A stretch of DNA of 64,000 bases, from the NCBI RefSeq assembly GCF_030996345.1, contig NZ_CP118747.1:1238001-1302000 (forward strand). The letters are read 5' to 3'. This stretch comes from Acidithiobacillus sp. AMEEHan. Its GTDB lineage: Bacteria > Pseudomonadota > Gammaproteobacteria > Acidithiobacillales > Acidithiobacillaceae. Every line of letters starts with the position of its first letter. Position 1 is the first letter of the stretch. Below are positions 33,711 to 44,458 of the stretch, in pieces. The notes beneath the pieces were generated by a model, which was not told the DNA's origin, made no database searches, and saw only the letters and a program-made list of their open reading frames with translations. The translations under genes and the position numbers were made by a program.

Positions 33711-35162
33711 ATGACAAGACCATCCCCAACGCCACCTATTGCTGGAGAGGGCGATCCACCATTTCCAGCTCTTTCAGAACCGTCGGCCACTACTGGCAAT
33801 GTATTCCCCTTGCCACAGAGTGTAGCGAGCCAAACTGTCGACGAGCGGCGGAAACCCGCATGGTTCATCTACTTTCCGGTTACCGTCAAGTTCGTTGTGG
33901 CCCAGATTGGCGCGATACTCTGGGTCCTCTTTAGTTTCTGGATTGCCCTGCCTTGGATCCATAACCTGGATACTGTCATCGGGCCAATCCTGACAATCTT
34001 GATCATCGGTGGCGTCGCCATTATCCCTGGGTATATCTCCGGATTCATGCTCTTCAGCACTCTGCTTGATCGTCGGCCGCGCATTGTCTCGATTGATACC
34101 TACCCACCGATCAGTATTCTCGTGGCCGCCTACAATGAAGAGCTCGTCATCAGCGACACAATCCATTCCGTATTGCTTCAAAGCTACCCCGGAATGCACG
34201 AAATCATTGTCATTGATGATGGATCAAAAGATGCAACGGCAGAGAAAGTGAAAGCCTTCACCGATTCCCGTGTGCGTCTCATTCGGCAGCCCGTCAATGG
34301 CGGAAAGGCCAGCGCACTTAACGCGGGTCTGCAGCATGCAAAATTTGACATCGTCATCACCCTCGACGCCGATACGTATTTGTACCGCGATGCCCTGCAG
34401 AAGATCGTGGGTAGATACCTGAGTGACCCCAGTAATACAGCAGCAGTAGCCGGTGCCCTGGCCGTCCGAAACTCTCGTACCAACTGGATCACCCGACTGC
34501 AAGAGTGGGATTACTTTCATGGTATTGCCATCGTCAAGCGTGTTCAGAGTCTCTATCAAGGAACCTTGGTAGCTCAGGGAGCCTTCTCCCTCTATGAGAA
34601 AAAGGTGCTGCAAGAGCTGGGCGGTTGGGCGCCGGTGGTAGGAGAAGACATCGTATTGTCGTGGGGTATGCTGAAAAAAGGCTATCGTATTGGCTACGCA
34701 GAAAATGCGGTGGTCTTTACCAATGTTCCAGAATCATATAGACAGCTCTTTCAGCAACGACGACGCTGGGCTCGGGGTATGTTTGAGGCCGTGCGCGTCC
34801 ACCCAGGCATCCTATTGCAGCCGCGCCTGACACTCCAATTTGTCTTCATCAATATGCTGTTTCCGTTTATTGACATGAGTTATATTCTCTTCTTTGTGCC
34901 TGGCGTGATTGCCGCGTTCTTTGGTTTTTTCCTGATCGCAGGCCCGATTACGCTTTTACTAATTCCGCTGGCAGCACTTAATAATTTCGTCATTTACTTT
35001 GTGCAATTACGGATGTTTCAAAGTCGTGGCCTGAAAGTGCGTCGTAATATTCGCGGGATGTTTTTGTATGTTTTCTTTTCCCAGCTACTGATGAGTCCTG
35101 CCTCCATTGCTGGATACGCTTCGGAAGTGCTGCGTCTCAGCAAAACCTGGGGGACCAAGTGA
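33711..35162 (+). CDS. Processive GT2 glycosyltransferase, PgaC/IcaA-like
   Basis: A 483-residue inner-membrane GT2 synthase. Two N-terminal membrane helices (about residues 62-130) precede the catalytic domain with ILVAAYNEELVISDTIHSVL, VIDDGSKDATAEKV, TLDADTYLYRDAL, GEDIVLSWGMLKKGYRIGYA and QQRRRWARGMFEA, followed by three or four C-terminal helices. This motif set (DDG, DxD, GED, QRRRW) is that of PNAG, hyaluronan and chitooligosaccharide synthases; PgaC is the closest fit. There is no PgaB-type deacetylase or PgaD next to it. The stop overlaps the downstream porin gene (GTGA). Likely a membrane synthase for a beta-linked amino-sugar polymer; the monomer is unproven. Confidence 0.8.
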   Translation: MTRPSPTPPIAGEGDPPFPALSEPSATTGNVFPLPQSVASQTVDERRKPAWFIYFPVTVKFVVAQIGAILWVLFSFWIALPWIHNLDTVIGPILTILIIGGVAIIPGYISGFMLFSTLLDRRPRIVSIDTYPPISILVAAYNEELVISDTIHSVLLQSYPGMHEIIVIDDGSKDATAEKVKAFTDSRVRLIRQPVNGGKASALNAGLQHAKFDIVITLDADTYLYRDALQKIVGRYLSDPSNTAAVAGALAVRNSRTNWITRLQEWDYFHGIAIVKRVQSLYQGTLVAQGAFSLYEKKVLQELGGWAPVVGEDIVLSWGMLKKGYRIGYAENAVVFTNVPESYRQLFQQRRRWARGMFEAVRVHPGILLQPRLTLQFVFINMLFPFIDMSYILFFVPGVIAAFFGFFLIAGPITLLLIPLAALNNFVIYFVQLRMFQSRGLKVRRNIRGMFLYVFFSQLLMSPASIAGYASEVLRLSKTWGTK

Positions 35163-36622
35163 GCAGGAAAGCAGAGATACTGATAATTATAGGAAGTGTT
35201 TTTTGCACGGGGTTTTTTCAGGCAGCCTTCGCCGCTTCGGATGATCCAGGAGAGCAAATACGGAAGGGTCGACAGGCGCTGCAGGAAAACCACCCACAAA
35301 GAGCCCTAGACGCCTTCCAGTTGGCACTCAAAAAGATTGACGAGCATCCCGTTCGCTACGCCTCCGACCGCCTGGCGGCCCTTTCAGGAAAAGGCTATGC
35401 AGCGCTTTGGCTAGGAAATGATCATCAGGCATATCGCGCTTACGCACAGGCGTTTCCTCTCGCGAAAGTGCCGAGTGATCGCAAGGTAGTCAGTGTAGGC
35501 TTGGCGCGGGCACTCATTGCCAATGGCCGACCGATCGAAGCCTTCAATATCACTCAGCCATATCGGCAGCACCCTCCGGTCGCCTTGCAATCAGCCATTG
35601 CTGCCAATCTGCTGGACTGGAATGTCATGGCCAAACAAGATCTGGCCCTTGCCGCCCCTGCAGGCCACTATGTCGGGCCTGATTGGGAGGCTCGTCTATA
35701 CCGCATCACCAATAATTATGTCGATTTTGCCTTGCAGCCCAAAATCCGCCTAGGCTTTCACTATAGCAGCGACATCGACAGCAACATCAATCAAATCTAT
35801 TCTGCCGATGCGTTTTGGCCAGGTCGGTGGCTAAGCCGAAAAGGACTCAATCCTACCTTCTGGCAGGTCGGATTTCAGCAGACGCAGGTTGCTGATCCTA
35901 GTGGTCAGGTGGGTCTGAGTGCTATTCGTGCCGGTTGGTCGGCTATTCCCTCAAAGGATTGGCGATATTCCATCTTGGCGGGTCTAGGGACTTCCGGAAA
36001 AGGATGGACCTATGCTTCACTGCATGCCAGTACCCTCTATCAGCCCAGCGATAGCTGGGGGTTAGACGGCAGCGCAGACCGTGAACTGGTACGTACCTTG
36101 GGCGCGGTGCAAAACCAAATCTTAGTCAACACGTTGAGCGTAGGCGGATTTGGTCGACTGCGCGATCTCGGCACCTTAAGCGCAGCCTATTTCCATCAGT
36201 CTTTCTCCGACGACAACCAGCGCAATGGCGTGGTCGTCCGCTTGACTCCAGAATTCTTGACTCTAGGTCGTTGGCCCATCGCTCTGGGGATCCAAGGCTA
36301 CTACCGTCAGTTCGAGAGTAGCGTAGTTCCATACGCCGGTTATTTTAATCCCCAAAATTATCGGGAAGCATTGGCGTATCTGATCTATGTCCAAAAATTT
36401 TCGCCATACTGGACTCTGCGCTTCTATTCGGGATTTGGGTCACAGACGATTGATGGCGTGACGTCGGGAGTACAGGATTATTATGGCACCCTAACCGGCT
36501 TAATTTCTCCCTACTGCTCTGTTTCCCTGACTGGAGGTTACAGCAACATAGCCAATGTCTACGGAGGCGGTCCAGGCTACCATCGCAGCTATTTTGGCGG
36601 GGAGATTTCCATTCCCTTTTGA
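35159..36622 (+). CDS. TPR and beta-barrel outer-membrane polysaccharide porin, PgaA-like
   Basis: A 487-residue secreted protein. Signal peptide (IIGSVFCTGFFQAAFAA), a short helical TPR part (about residues 27-180; ALSGKGYAALWLGNDHQAYR), then an outer-membrane barrel of alternating aromatic strands ending GGEISIPF with the terminal Phe needed for Bam insertion. The plan is that of PgaA, but far shorter (PgaA is about 800), with fewer TPRs. Translational overlap with the GT2 synthase (GTG start inside its stop) implies a synthase-exporter pair. The last gene of the fap-polysaccharide transcript; no terminator is seen. Confidence 0.75.
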   Translation: MSRKAEILIIIGSVFCTGFFQAAFAASDDPGEQIRKGRQALQENHPQRALDAFQLALKKIDEHPVRYASDRLAALSGKGYAALWLGNDHQAYRAYAQAFPLAKVPSDRKVVSVGLARALIANGRPIEAFNITQPYRQHPPVALQSAIAANLLDWNVMAKQDLALAAPAGHYVGPDWEARLYRITNNYVDFALQPKIRLGFHYSSDIDSNINQIYSADAFWPGRWLSRKGLNPTFWQVGFQQTQVADPSGQVGLSAIRAGWSAIPSKDWRYSILAGLGTSGKGWTYASLHASTLYQPSDSWGLDGSADRELVRTLGAVQNQILVNTLSVGGFGRLRDLGTLSAAYFHQSFSDDNQRNGVVVRLTPEFLTLGRWPIALGIQGYYRQFESSVVPYAGYFNPQNYREALAYLIYVQKFSPYWTLRFYSGFGSQTIDGVTSGVQDYYGTLTGLISPYCSVSLTGGYSNIANVYGGGPGYHRSYFGGEISIPF

Positions 36623-36670
36623 GTCTGTGTTGCCCCAGCCACAAGCAATCCGTGCGACAGGAGATGCGTT

Positions 36671-36800
36671 CAGATTATCGGAGATCGTCGTAGTCAATTG
36701 GAAATTGGGCGCGCTCGACTTCAGCCCAATACCAAGATTCATGATCAAATTGACCCTTCCGGCGATTGGACAGGCTACCGCGAAGGCCGCATCTAACCTG
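36671..36800 (-). pseudogene. Decayed 3' fragment of a second fapF-like gene
   Basis: The minus-strand translation contains LIMNLGIGLKSSAPNFQLTT followed by TISDNL. The real fapF at 26226 ends LIMNLGIGLTSSAPNFQLTA followed by TIPYNL. Upstream similarity fades (FAVACPIAGRVN against LTYAFTPTSS), and the stop after DNL is lost by a small change. It is therefore an old C-terminal remnant of a paralogue, on the opposite strand and at the opposite end of the fap locus. Confidence 0.8.
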
Positions 36801-37083
36801 ACCTACTTCTGTCTTACCGTAAGTCTGGTGCCAACAAACTGCGATTATCTCGGCCGGGGTCATACGGCGCGCTTTTTGGCTGACATGCTGTTCGAGCTTT
36901 ACCATAACGATCGTTTCGTGAACCGTTTGGATCTGGACAGACCCGATCCTCTGACGGGGTCGTGTTCAAGAAGCTATCTGTATTGCAGCCGTTACAGATC
37001 AGAGAGATGCAGCAGCCTGGCGCAGCGTCCAAAAAGTGGCTAGCTGTTTGGTTTTACAAATGAAAGTGGATGGAAGAGGAGTT

Positions 37084-37101
37084 TGTTACGTGTTCGTAAC
37101 A
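37084..37101. promoter_or_regulatory. Palindromic operator TGTTACG-N4-CGTAACA
   Basis: A perfect 7-4-7 palindrome of 18 bp. It fits the same TGTWA-N8-TWACA frame as the sites at 4439 and 28150. It lies 71 bases beyond the 3' end of the activator gene, pointing at the decayed fapF fragment. Confidence 0.55.
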
Positions 37102-37137
37102 GTGCTTGGGAAGTCATCGTACTACATTGATTCTCAA

Positions 37138-37155
37138 AAGTACGTTCGCGTAACA
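37138..37155. promoter_or_regulatory. Degenerate second operator half-match
   Basis: Core TACG-TTCG-CGTA, with a full right half-site CGTAACA and a poor left half. Centre-to-centre distance to the site at 37084 is 54 bases, about five helical turns. Confidence 0.35.
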
Positions 37156-37171
37156 GGGGAGTTGTCGAGGG

Positions 37172-38572
37172 CTATCGATCCTTCTGCCCGGGTGGGGTGA
37201 TGCCATGTTTCTCCATCAATCGATAGAGGGAGACACGGGAAATCTGTAACAATTCCGCAGCGCGGGTGATGCTACCAAGACTTTGCGCGACGGCCGCCTT
37301 TATGGCATCCCGCTCGGCCGCATCTCGAGCCTCCGACAGACTGACCCTTGCTCGTTGGTTCTGTCGACGCTCCAGACCGAGGTCCTCGGCGTTGATGAGA
37401 ATCTTGTCACACATCACCATGGCACGACGTACCCGATTGATCAGTTCACGAATGTTCCCAGGCCAGGAGTAGCTATTCATGATTTGCAAGGCATCTTCGC
37501 TAAAGCCCTTGACACGTTGGCCGCGCTCGTCAGCGAAGCGATGGAAGACATAATTGGCCAAGAGCGGGATGTCTCCTTCGCGAGCTCGCAGTGGAGGCAT
37601 GAGAATCTGCAATACGTTGAGACGATAGTATAAGTCCTGTCGAAACCGCCCGCCTTTGATTGCCTCCTCCAGATTGACATGGGTTGCCGCAAGTACACGA
37701 ACATCGACACGAATTTCGTCCTTGCCGCCTACCCGGTGAATGGTTTGTTCTTGCAGAAAGCGGAGAAGATTTACCTGCAGATCGAGAGGCAGATCGCCGA
37801 TTTCATCAAGAAACAGGGTGCCGCCATTGGCGGCTTCAATGCGACCAATTTTCCTTTCTGTCGCGCCAGTGAATGCGCCTTTTTCATGCCCAAACAGTTC
37901 CGACTGAATCAGGTTGGCGGGGAGAGCGCCGCAGTTGACAGCAACGAAAGGACCGTCCTTGCGAAAGGATCGTTCGTGAATGGCTCGGGCCGTCAATTCC
38001 TTACCAGTACCACTTTCACCAGTGATCAGGACGGGTGCATCAGTTGCTGCCACCTTGCGAATGTCTTGATAGACCTTTTGCATCTGTTTGCTGGCGCCAA
38101 CCATTTGCTCTTCTGTGGTTGCGGAGTTGACGTCGGAGGTGAACAGGGCTTCTCGGGAGATCTCTGCCATGCCCGCAGCGTGTCCTAGCATGACGAGGAA
38201 ACGTTGCGGGTCAATGGGAGTGGTGTGGTAATCGTAAAAGGCACTACCAATGAGTTGCCGTATAGCCAGTTGGTTGAGCAGCTCTTTCTCTACCAGGGCC
38301 AGCCAACGGATGTTTTCATTTTGCGCAATCAGTCGCAGCAGATGCTTTTGCCATTTTACCGCGTCGACATCCTGCAGCACCAAAATACCAACCGAGGGTT
38401 GCTGCTTGCGCAGCGCCGCCGATACTTCGTCGATATGCCGAAACGGCAGGAGGATCCATTCTTGGGCGCTGAGGAGTTCTCGTGCTGGCGCAATTACGTC
38501 TTCGGGACCGAGGTATAGGGCGACTCGACGAAGAATACTCGATTGCACAACCTCTGTGTCTCCTGCTGCCAT
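37172..38572 (-). CDS. Sigma-54 enhancer-binding regulator, VpsR/FleQ-like
   Basis: A 466-residue sigma-54 activator. Residues 1-140 look like an atypical receiver domain without a clear phospho-Asp site, as in VpsR and FleQ. The AAA+ domain has Walker A GESGTGKE (185-192), sigma-54 contact loop GAFTGA (232-237), Walker [11 protein letters not shown] (251-260) and [10 protein letters not shown] Fis-type helix-turn-helix lies at about 421-460 ([20 protein letters not shown]). With GAFTGA intact it should open sigma-54 promoters. Relatives control exopolysaccharide and are tuned by c-di-GMP. The two sigma-54 promoters in this window, upstream of matrix operons, are its likely targets. It is convergent with the PgaA-like gene; ATG 38572 has a GGGGA site. 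Confidence 0.88.
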   Translation of the reverse strand: MAAGDTEVVQSSILRRVALYLGPEDVIAPARELLSAQEWILLPFRHIDEVSAALRKQQPSVGILVLQDVDAVKWQKHLLRLIAQNENIRWLALVEKELLNQLAIRQLIGSAFYDYHTTPIDPQRFLVMLGHAAGMAEISREALFTSDVNSATTEEQMVGASKQMQKVYQDIRKVAATDAPVLITGESGTGKELTARAIHERSFRKDGPFVAVNCGALPANLIQSELFGHEKGAFTGATERKIGRIEAANGGTLFLDEIGDLPLDLQVNLLRFLQEQTIHRVGGKDEIRVDVRVLAATHVNLEEAIKGGRFRQDLYYRLNVLQILMPPLRAREGDIPLLANYVFHRFADERGQRVKGFSEDALQIMNSYSWPGNIRELINRVRRAMVMCDKILINAEDLGLERRQNQRARVSLSEARDAAERDAIKAAVAQSLGSITRAAELLQISRVSLYRLMEKHGITPPGQKDR

Positions 38573-38655
38573 GCCATTCCCCGTTCGAGTGTTTTCCCAA
38601 GATTAGCCCGAGCTTGCACTGGATACAACCGCCTGTAGAGAGCCTTCCAGCGATC

Positions 38656-40794
<2,139 letters not shown>

Positions 40795-41013
40795 GAGTTT
40801 CCCACAATTTCTGTGGATAAGTCTGTGCAGGAAATGGGTCCAACTGCGCAAAGAGCCTGAGCCATTTACCTTTTTTTCCGATGCCTAAAAAGTAGGCGTT
40901 TTTAACTCATTGTTTAGTAAAGTAATTTTTCTGCCGCGCGCTAACTGCTTGATTCTTGCGTGTCAGCGTCAGTACATGGCTAGACTGTGTATAAGTGATC
41001 CTTGATTCTTCCT

Positions 41014-41880
41014 TCAGGCATGACCGAGAGAGGCTGCCAGTCCCCAGAAAATCCATAATCCCACCCAATTGTTATGCAGAAAAGCGCGAAAGGCCTTGTC
41101 GCGATCGCCATCGAGAAGACTCTGTTGGTAGAGAAACAGCACTGCGCTGCCGGCCAAGCTGAACCAGTACGGCCAGTCAAGCTGCAGCTCCAGACCGATG
41201 ACCGACAGAATGGCCAGCATGACCACCTCGAAAGCCGCAATGGCAAGCCAGTCGAAGCGTCCGAACAAGATGGCGGTGGAGCGAATCCCGGCGCGCAGGT
41301 CATCGGGCCGGTCGGCCATGGCATAGGCGGTATCATAGGCAATCACCCAGCAGGCATTGGCGAGCATCAGCCACCAGGCCATGGCCGGTACACGCTCCTG
41401 CACTGCCGCAAAGGCCATGGGAATGCCAAAGGAAAAGGCAAGACCCAAAAAGGCTTGAGGTAGATGGGTGAAGCGTTTGAACAAGGGGTAGGCGGCACTG
41501 ATGGCCACGGCAACGATGGCGAGATAGAACACCTGGAGATTCAAAAACGGCAAGAGTGCGGCCGCCAACAGGCACAACACAAAAAACAGCAGCAATGCTT
41601 CCCGGGCGCGAACCTTGCCACTGGCTAGGGGCCGGTTACGGGTGCGGGCGACCTGGCGATCGAAGTCGCGGTCGAAATAGTCGTTGATGACGCAACCGGC
41701 TGAGCGCATCAGCCAGGTTCCCAGGGTAAAGATTAGGAACAGCGCCAATGGTGGCGTGCCGCCGGCTGCCAGCCATAACCCCCAATAGGTGGGCCAGAGC
41801 AGGAGCAAGGTGCCGATGGGGCGATCGATGCGCATCAGCGCCCCGTATGCCGCCATACGGCTACGCCAAGCGCGGTTCAT
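41014..41880 (-). CDS. ubiA: 4-hydroxybenzoate polyprenyltransferase
   Basis: A 288-residue polytopic membrane prenyltransferase with two Asp-rich motifs, NDYFDRDFD and DTAYAMADRPDD, and about eight or nine membrane helices. It attaches the polyprenyl tail to 4-hydroxybenzoate in ubiquinone synthesis. Its ATG overlaps the ubiC stop by four bases, so the two steps are coupled. Confidence 0.95.
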   Translation of the reverse strand: MNRAWRSRMAAYGALMRIDRPIGTLLLLWPTYWGLWLAAGGTPPLALFLIFTLGTWLMRSAGCVINDYFDRDFDRQVARTRNRPLASGKVRAREALLLFFVLCLLAAALLPFLNLQVFYLAIVAVAISAAYPLFKRFTHLPQAFLGLAFSFGIPMAFAAVQERVPAMAWWLMLANACWVIAYDTAYAMADRPDDLRAGIRSTAILFGRFDWLAIAAFEVVMLAILSVIGLELQLDWPYWFSLAGSAVLFLYQQSLLDGDRDKAFRAFLHNNWVGLWIFWGLAASLGHA

Positions 41881-42389
41881 CGGCCTCGCCCGCGCCAGCG
41901 CGGCAGGTCGGGCAGGAGATGCTCTTCTACCCAGACCCGTCGCGCCCCGCGCTGCAGTATAGAGCTGCGCCGCCAGCGCCGGCGCTGACCAAAGGCAGGG
42001 GTGACCTCGATCTGGAGCGGACTGCGTTGCAAGCGTCGATGCCGGAATAGAGTATTGCCAATAGGACGGCTACCATGACGGGTAAGGGGCTGCAGCCCTT
42101 GGCTTATGGCGCGCAAGGGAAAACTAGAGCGGGCCCAGATGGCGGGTTTTTGCGGATCGGGACCATGAAGCTCCACCTCTCGCCAATAGACCCAGGCCAA
42201 GCGATTCAGGCCAAGAGCGCGACGCTCCCGGGGATGGGGGCGGGCACGACCACAGCCGAGCACCCGCGCGCGGGGCCACTCTGCTGCATCGTAGGCGCGA
42301 CGCAAGGCAGCGGTGAGGGAGGCGGGAAGACATAACCAAGGCCAGAGTGTCCGGGCAGCGTGGTTACGGTGGCGACGCGAAGGGATCAT
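41877..42389 (-). CDS. ubiC: Chorismate--pyruvate lyase
   Basis: A 170-residue UbiC: LPASLTAALRRAYDAAEWPRA, then REVELHGPDPQKPAIWARSS and the Arg of ISQGLQPLTRHGSRPIGNTLF, ending with LQIEVTPAF and the active-site region WARRSILQRGARRVWVEEHLL-like tail. It releases 4-hydroxybenzoate from chorismate, the substrate of the next gene product UbiA. Length is typical (about 165). The Shine-Dalgarno is weak. Confidence 0.88.
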   Translation of the reverse strand: MIPSRRHRNHAARTLWPWLCLPASLTAALRRAYDAAEWPRARVLGCGRARPHPRERRALGLNRLAWVYWREVELHGPDPQKPAIWARSSFPLRAISQGLQPLTRHGSRPIGNTLFRHRRLQRSPLQIEVTPAFGQRRRWRRSSILQRGARRVWVEEHLLPDLPRWRGRGR

Positions 42390-42422
42390 GGACTGCCATG
42401 ATCCGGCCTTTGCTTGAGGTGG

Positions 42423-42998
42423 TCAATCGCCAAAGTGAAAGCAATCGACTCGTGCCGGCGGCAGGTTGCGCCATACATAGCTGGCTCGCTGATGGGTAAA
42501 TTTGCCGCTCAGGCCTGCACAGGAATGTAGGGGGTGATAGGTAAACTGGATGAAGGCGGTACCACGCCGCGCACACTTCGGGACTTCCGCCAGAATACGT
42601 CCGACGATATTCGGTGGGATGGTACGTAGGGGCAGACTGGAAACGATGGCGCGCACCGGCGAGCGATCGCTAATCAGGGAGGCCAGTTCAGCGGCATCGC
42701 CATGAATGACCTCCACCCCGGGGAATTCCTGCCGCAGGTGCTGTACCATGTTGGCAGAGCGCTCAATCAGAATGAGATCGGTTTTGGCGATGCCGCCTTC
42801 GAGCAGGGCGCGGGTCACCGGGCCGAGTCCCGGTCCGAGCTCGACCACTGCACCCTCGCCAGCGGGTACCAGCTCAGCCATGCGTCGGGCGAGAAATGGG
42901 GAGCTGGGAAACAGCGCACCGATACCGCGGGGATCGCGAAAAAATTCCCGGGTGAAGTGCCAGAATCCGGTATTTTTTTGCTGCGTCTTCATGCCCAT
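42423..42998 (-). CDS. Class I SAM-dependent methyltransferase (phospholipid methyltransferase-like)
   Basis: A 191-residue Rossmann methyltransferase. The SAM site is VVELGPGLGPVTRALLEGG, then LILIERSANMVQHLR and VIHGDAAEL; the active-site region is IVSSLPLRTIP. The start (FFRDPRGIGALFPSSPFLARRM) is typical of the short PmtA/KsgA-like phospholipid N-methyltransferases. The substrate cannot be fixed from sequence; phosphatidylethanolamine is a candidate. It lies 33 bases upstream of ubiC on the same strand and may share its transcript. It is divergent from glgC. Confidence 0.7.
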   Translation of the reverse strand: MGMKTQQKNTGFWHFTREFFRDPRGIGALFPSSPFLARRMAELVPAGEGAVVELGPGLGPVTRALLEGGIAKTDLILIERSANMVQHLRQEFPGVEVIHGDAAELASLISDRSPVRAIVSSLPLRTIPPNIVGRILAEVPKCARRGTAFIQFTYHPLHSCAGLSGKFTHQRASYVWRNLPPARVDCFHFGD

Positions 42999-43152
42999 AA
43001 CGTTTCCTGTCCAGCGCGGGTGCCTTGCTCCAGCGCCCGGGTATGCGGTATTTTCTCCTACAAGCCTAGCAGGAAGAGGGGAAGCACGGCAGAGTCACTA
43101 TACTTAACTTTAACGAAAGTCTTTTGGGCCATCTGCCTCGGGAGTCGCCAAT

Positions 43153-44454
43153 ATGTCCGAAGCCCTCGGGAATTCACCGCGTTTCGTCAGCAATCTCACC
43201 AAGAATACCTTGGCCTTGGTTTTGGCGGGTGGGCGGGGTAGCCGCCTCGGCCCCCTGACGGATTGGCGCGCCAAACCTGCCGTACCGTTTGGTGGGAAGT
43301 TTCGCATCATCGATTTCTGCCTTTCCAACTGTATCAACTCCGGTATTCGCCGAGTAGGGGTGTTGACCCAATACAAGGCCCACAGTCTGATTCGTCATCT
43401 GCAACTCGGTTGGGGCTTCCTGCGTGGCGAATTCAGCGAGTTCATCGAGCTTCTTCCGGCGCAGCAGCGCATGAATACCGGCTGGTACAAGGGTACCGCC
43501 GACGCCATCTTTCAGAATATCGATATCCTGCGGGCGCATCGTCCCCGCTATGTGATGGTCCTCGCCGGCGACCACATCTACCGCATGGATTATGGCCAGA
43601 TGCTGGCTGAACACGTGCAGAGTCAGGCGGATATGAGCGTGGCCTGTATCGAGGTACCGCTGCAGGAGGCCCGCTCCTTTGGCGTCATGTCGGTAAACCA
43701 CGAGGATCGCATCGTCGGTTTCACGGAAAAGCCCGAAAATCCGACCCCGTTGCCCGGCCATCCCGAAAAGGCATTGGCCAGCATGGGCATCTATGTTTTC
43801 AATACGGACTTCCTCTACGAACAGCTGATTCGTGATGCCGATGATCCACACTCCAGCCACGATTTTGGCAACGATCTGATCCCCTACATGATTTCTCGCT
43901 ACCGGGTGATGGCCCATCGCTTCCGCCACAGTTGTGTGACCACCGGCATGGGCGGCTCCGACAGTCATCGCTGTTATTGGCGCGATGTTGGTACCATCGA
44001 TGCCTACTGGGCCGCCAACATCGATCTTGTGCATGTGACCCCGGATCTCGATCTCTACGATAGCCGCTGGCCAATCTGGACGTATCAGGAACAGCTGCCA
44101 CCGGCCAAGTTTGTCTTCGACGATGATGGTCGTCGCGGTGTAGCCCTCGATAGCATCGTTTCTGGCGGCTGTATCATCAGTGGTGCGACGGTCCGGCGTT
44201 CGCTGCTGTTCTCCAATGTGCGGGTCAATGATGGTCACACCCTGATCGAAGATTCGGTCATTCTGCCCAATGTGCGACTGGGCGAGGGCGCGCGGCTGCG
44301 CCGGGTGGTGGTGGACAAGGGCACGGTGATCCCCGCGGGTTTGGTCGTGGGGGAAGACCCGGAAGAGGATGCGCGGCGTTTTCATCGTACGCCCAACGGC
44401 GTGACCCTGATCACCCCCGAATCTCTCGGACAGCAGCTACACTTTGTGCGGTAG
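43153..44454 (+). CDS. glgC: Glucose-1-phosphate adenylyltransferase
   Basis: A 433-residue ADP-glucose pyrophosphorylase. Substrate motifs: [67 protein letters not shown] and [12 protein letters not shown]; the C-terminal left-handed beta helix has [20 protein letters not shown]. It makes ADP-glucose for glycogen and is usually the controlled step (allosteric). The first gene of a glycogen-turnover operon; ATG 43153 with GGGAG. A TATACT at 43099-43104 may be the -10 element. Confidence 0.95.
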   Translation: MSEALGNSPRFVSNLTKNTLALVLAGGRGSRLGPLTDWRAKPAVPFGGKFRIIDFCLSNCINSGIRRVGVLTQYKAHSLIRHLQLGWGFLRGEFSEFIELLPAQQRMNTGWYKGTADAIFQNIDILRAHRPRYVMVLAGDHIYRMDYGQMLAEHVQSQADMSVACIEVPLQEARSFGVMSVNHEDRIVGFTEKPENPTPLPGHPEKALASMGIYVFNTDFLYEQLIRDADDPHSSHDFGNDLIPYMISRYRVMAHRFRHSCVTTGMGGSDSHRCYWRDVGTIDAYWAANIDLVHVTPDLDLYDSRWPIWTYQEQLPPAKFVFDDDGRRGVALDSIVSGGCIISGATVRRSLLFSNVRVNDGHTLIEDSVILPNVRLGEGARLRRVVVDKGTVIPAGLVVGEDPEEDARRFHRTPNGVTLITPESLGQQLHFVR

Positions 44455-44458
44455 CCGC

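Larger units (their letters stand above)
36623..37171. other. Gene-poor region with a fap remnant and palindromic operators
   Basis: A 549-base gap between the PgaA-like gene and the convergent regulator. It holds the decayed fapF copy (36671-36800, minus strand) and two palindromes (37084-37101 and 37138-37155). A minus-strand frame across 36675-36905 (with SQKARRMTPAEIIAVCW) resembles no family I know. Nothing else is supported. Confidence 0.5.

Noticed and set aside
36555-37043. A 162-codon plus-strand frame after the PgaA-like gene
   Set aside because: It is the reverse of the decayed fapF fragment and has no ribosome site or family features.
37016-37084. Search for a sigma-54 promoter near the tandem palindromes
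   Set aside because: No GG-N10-GC element with proper -24/-12 bases could be found on either strand, so no promoter is claimed there.
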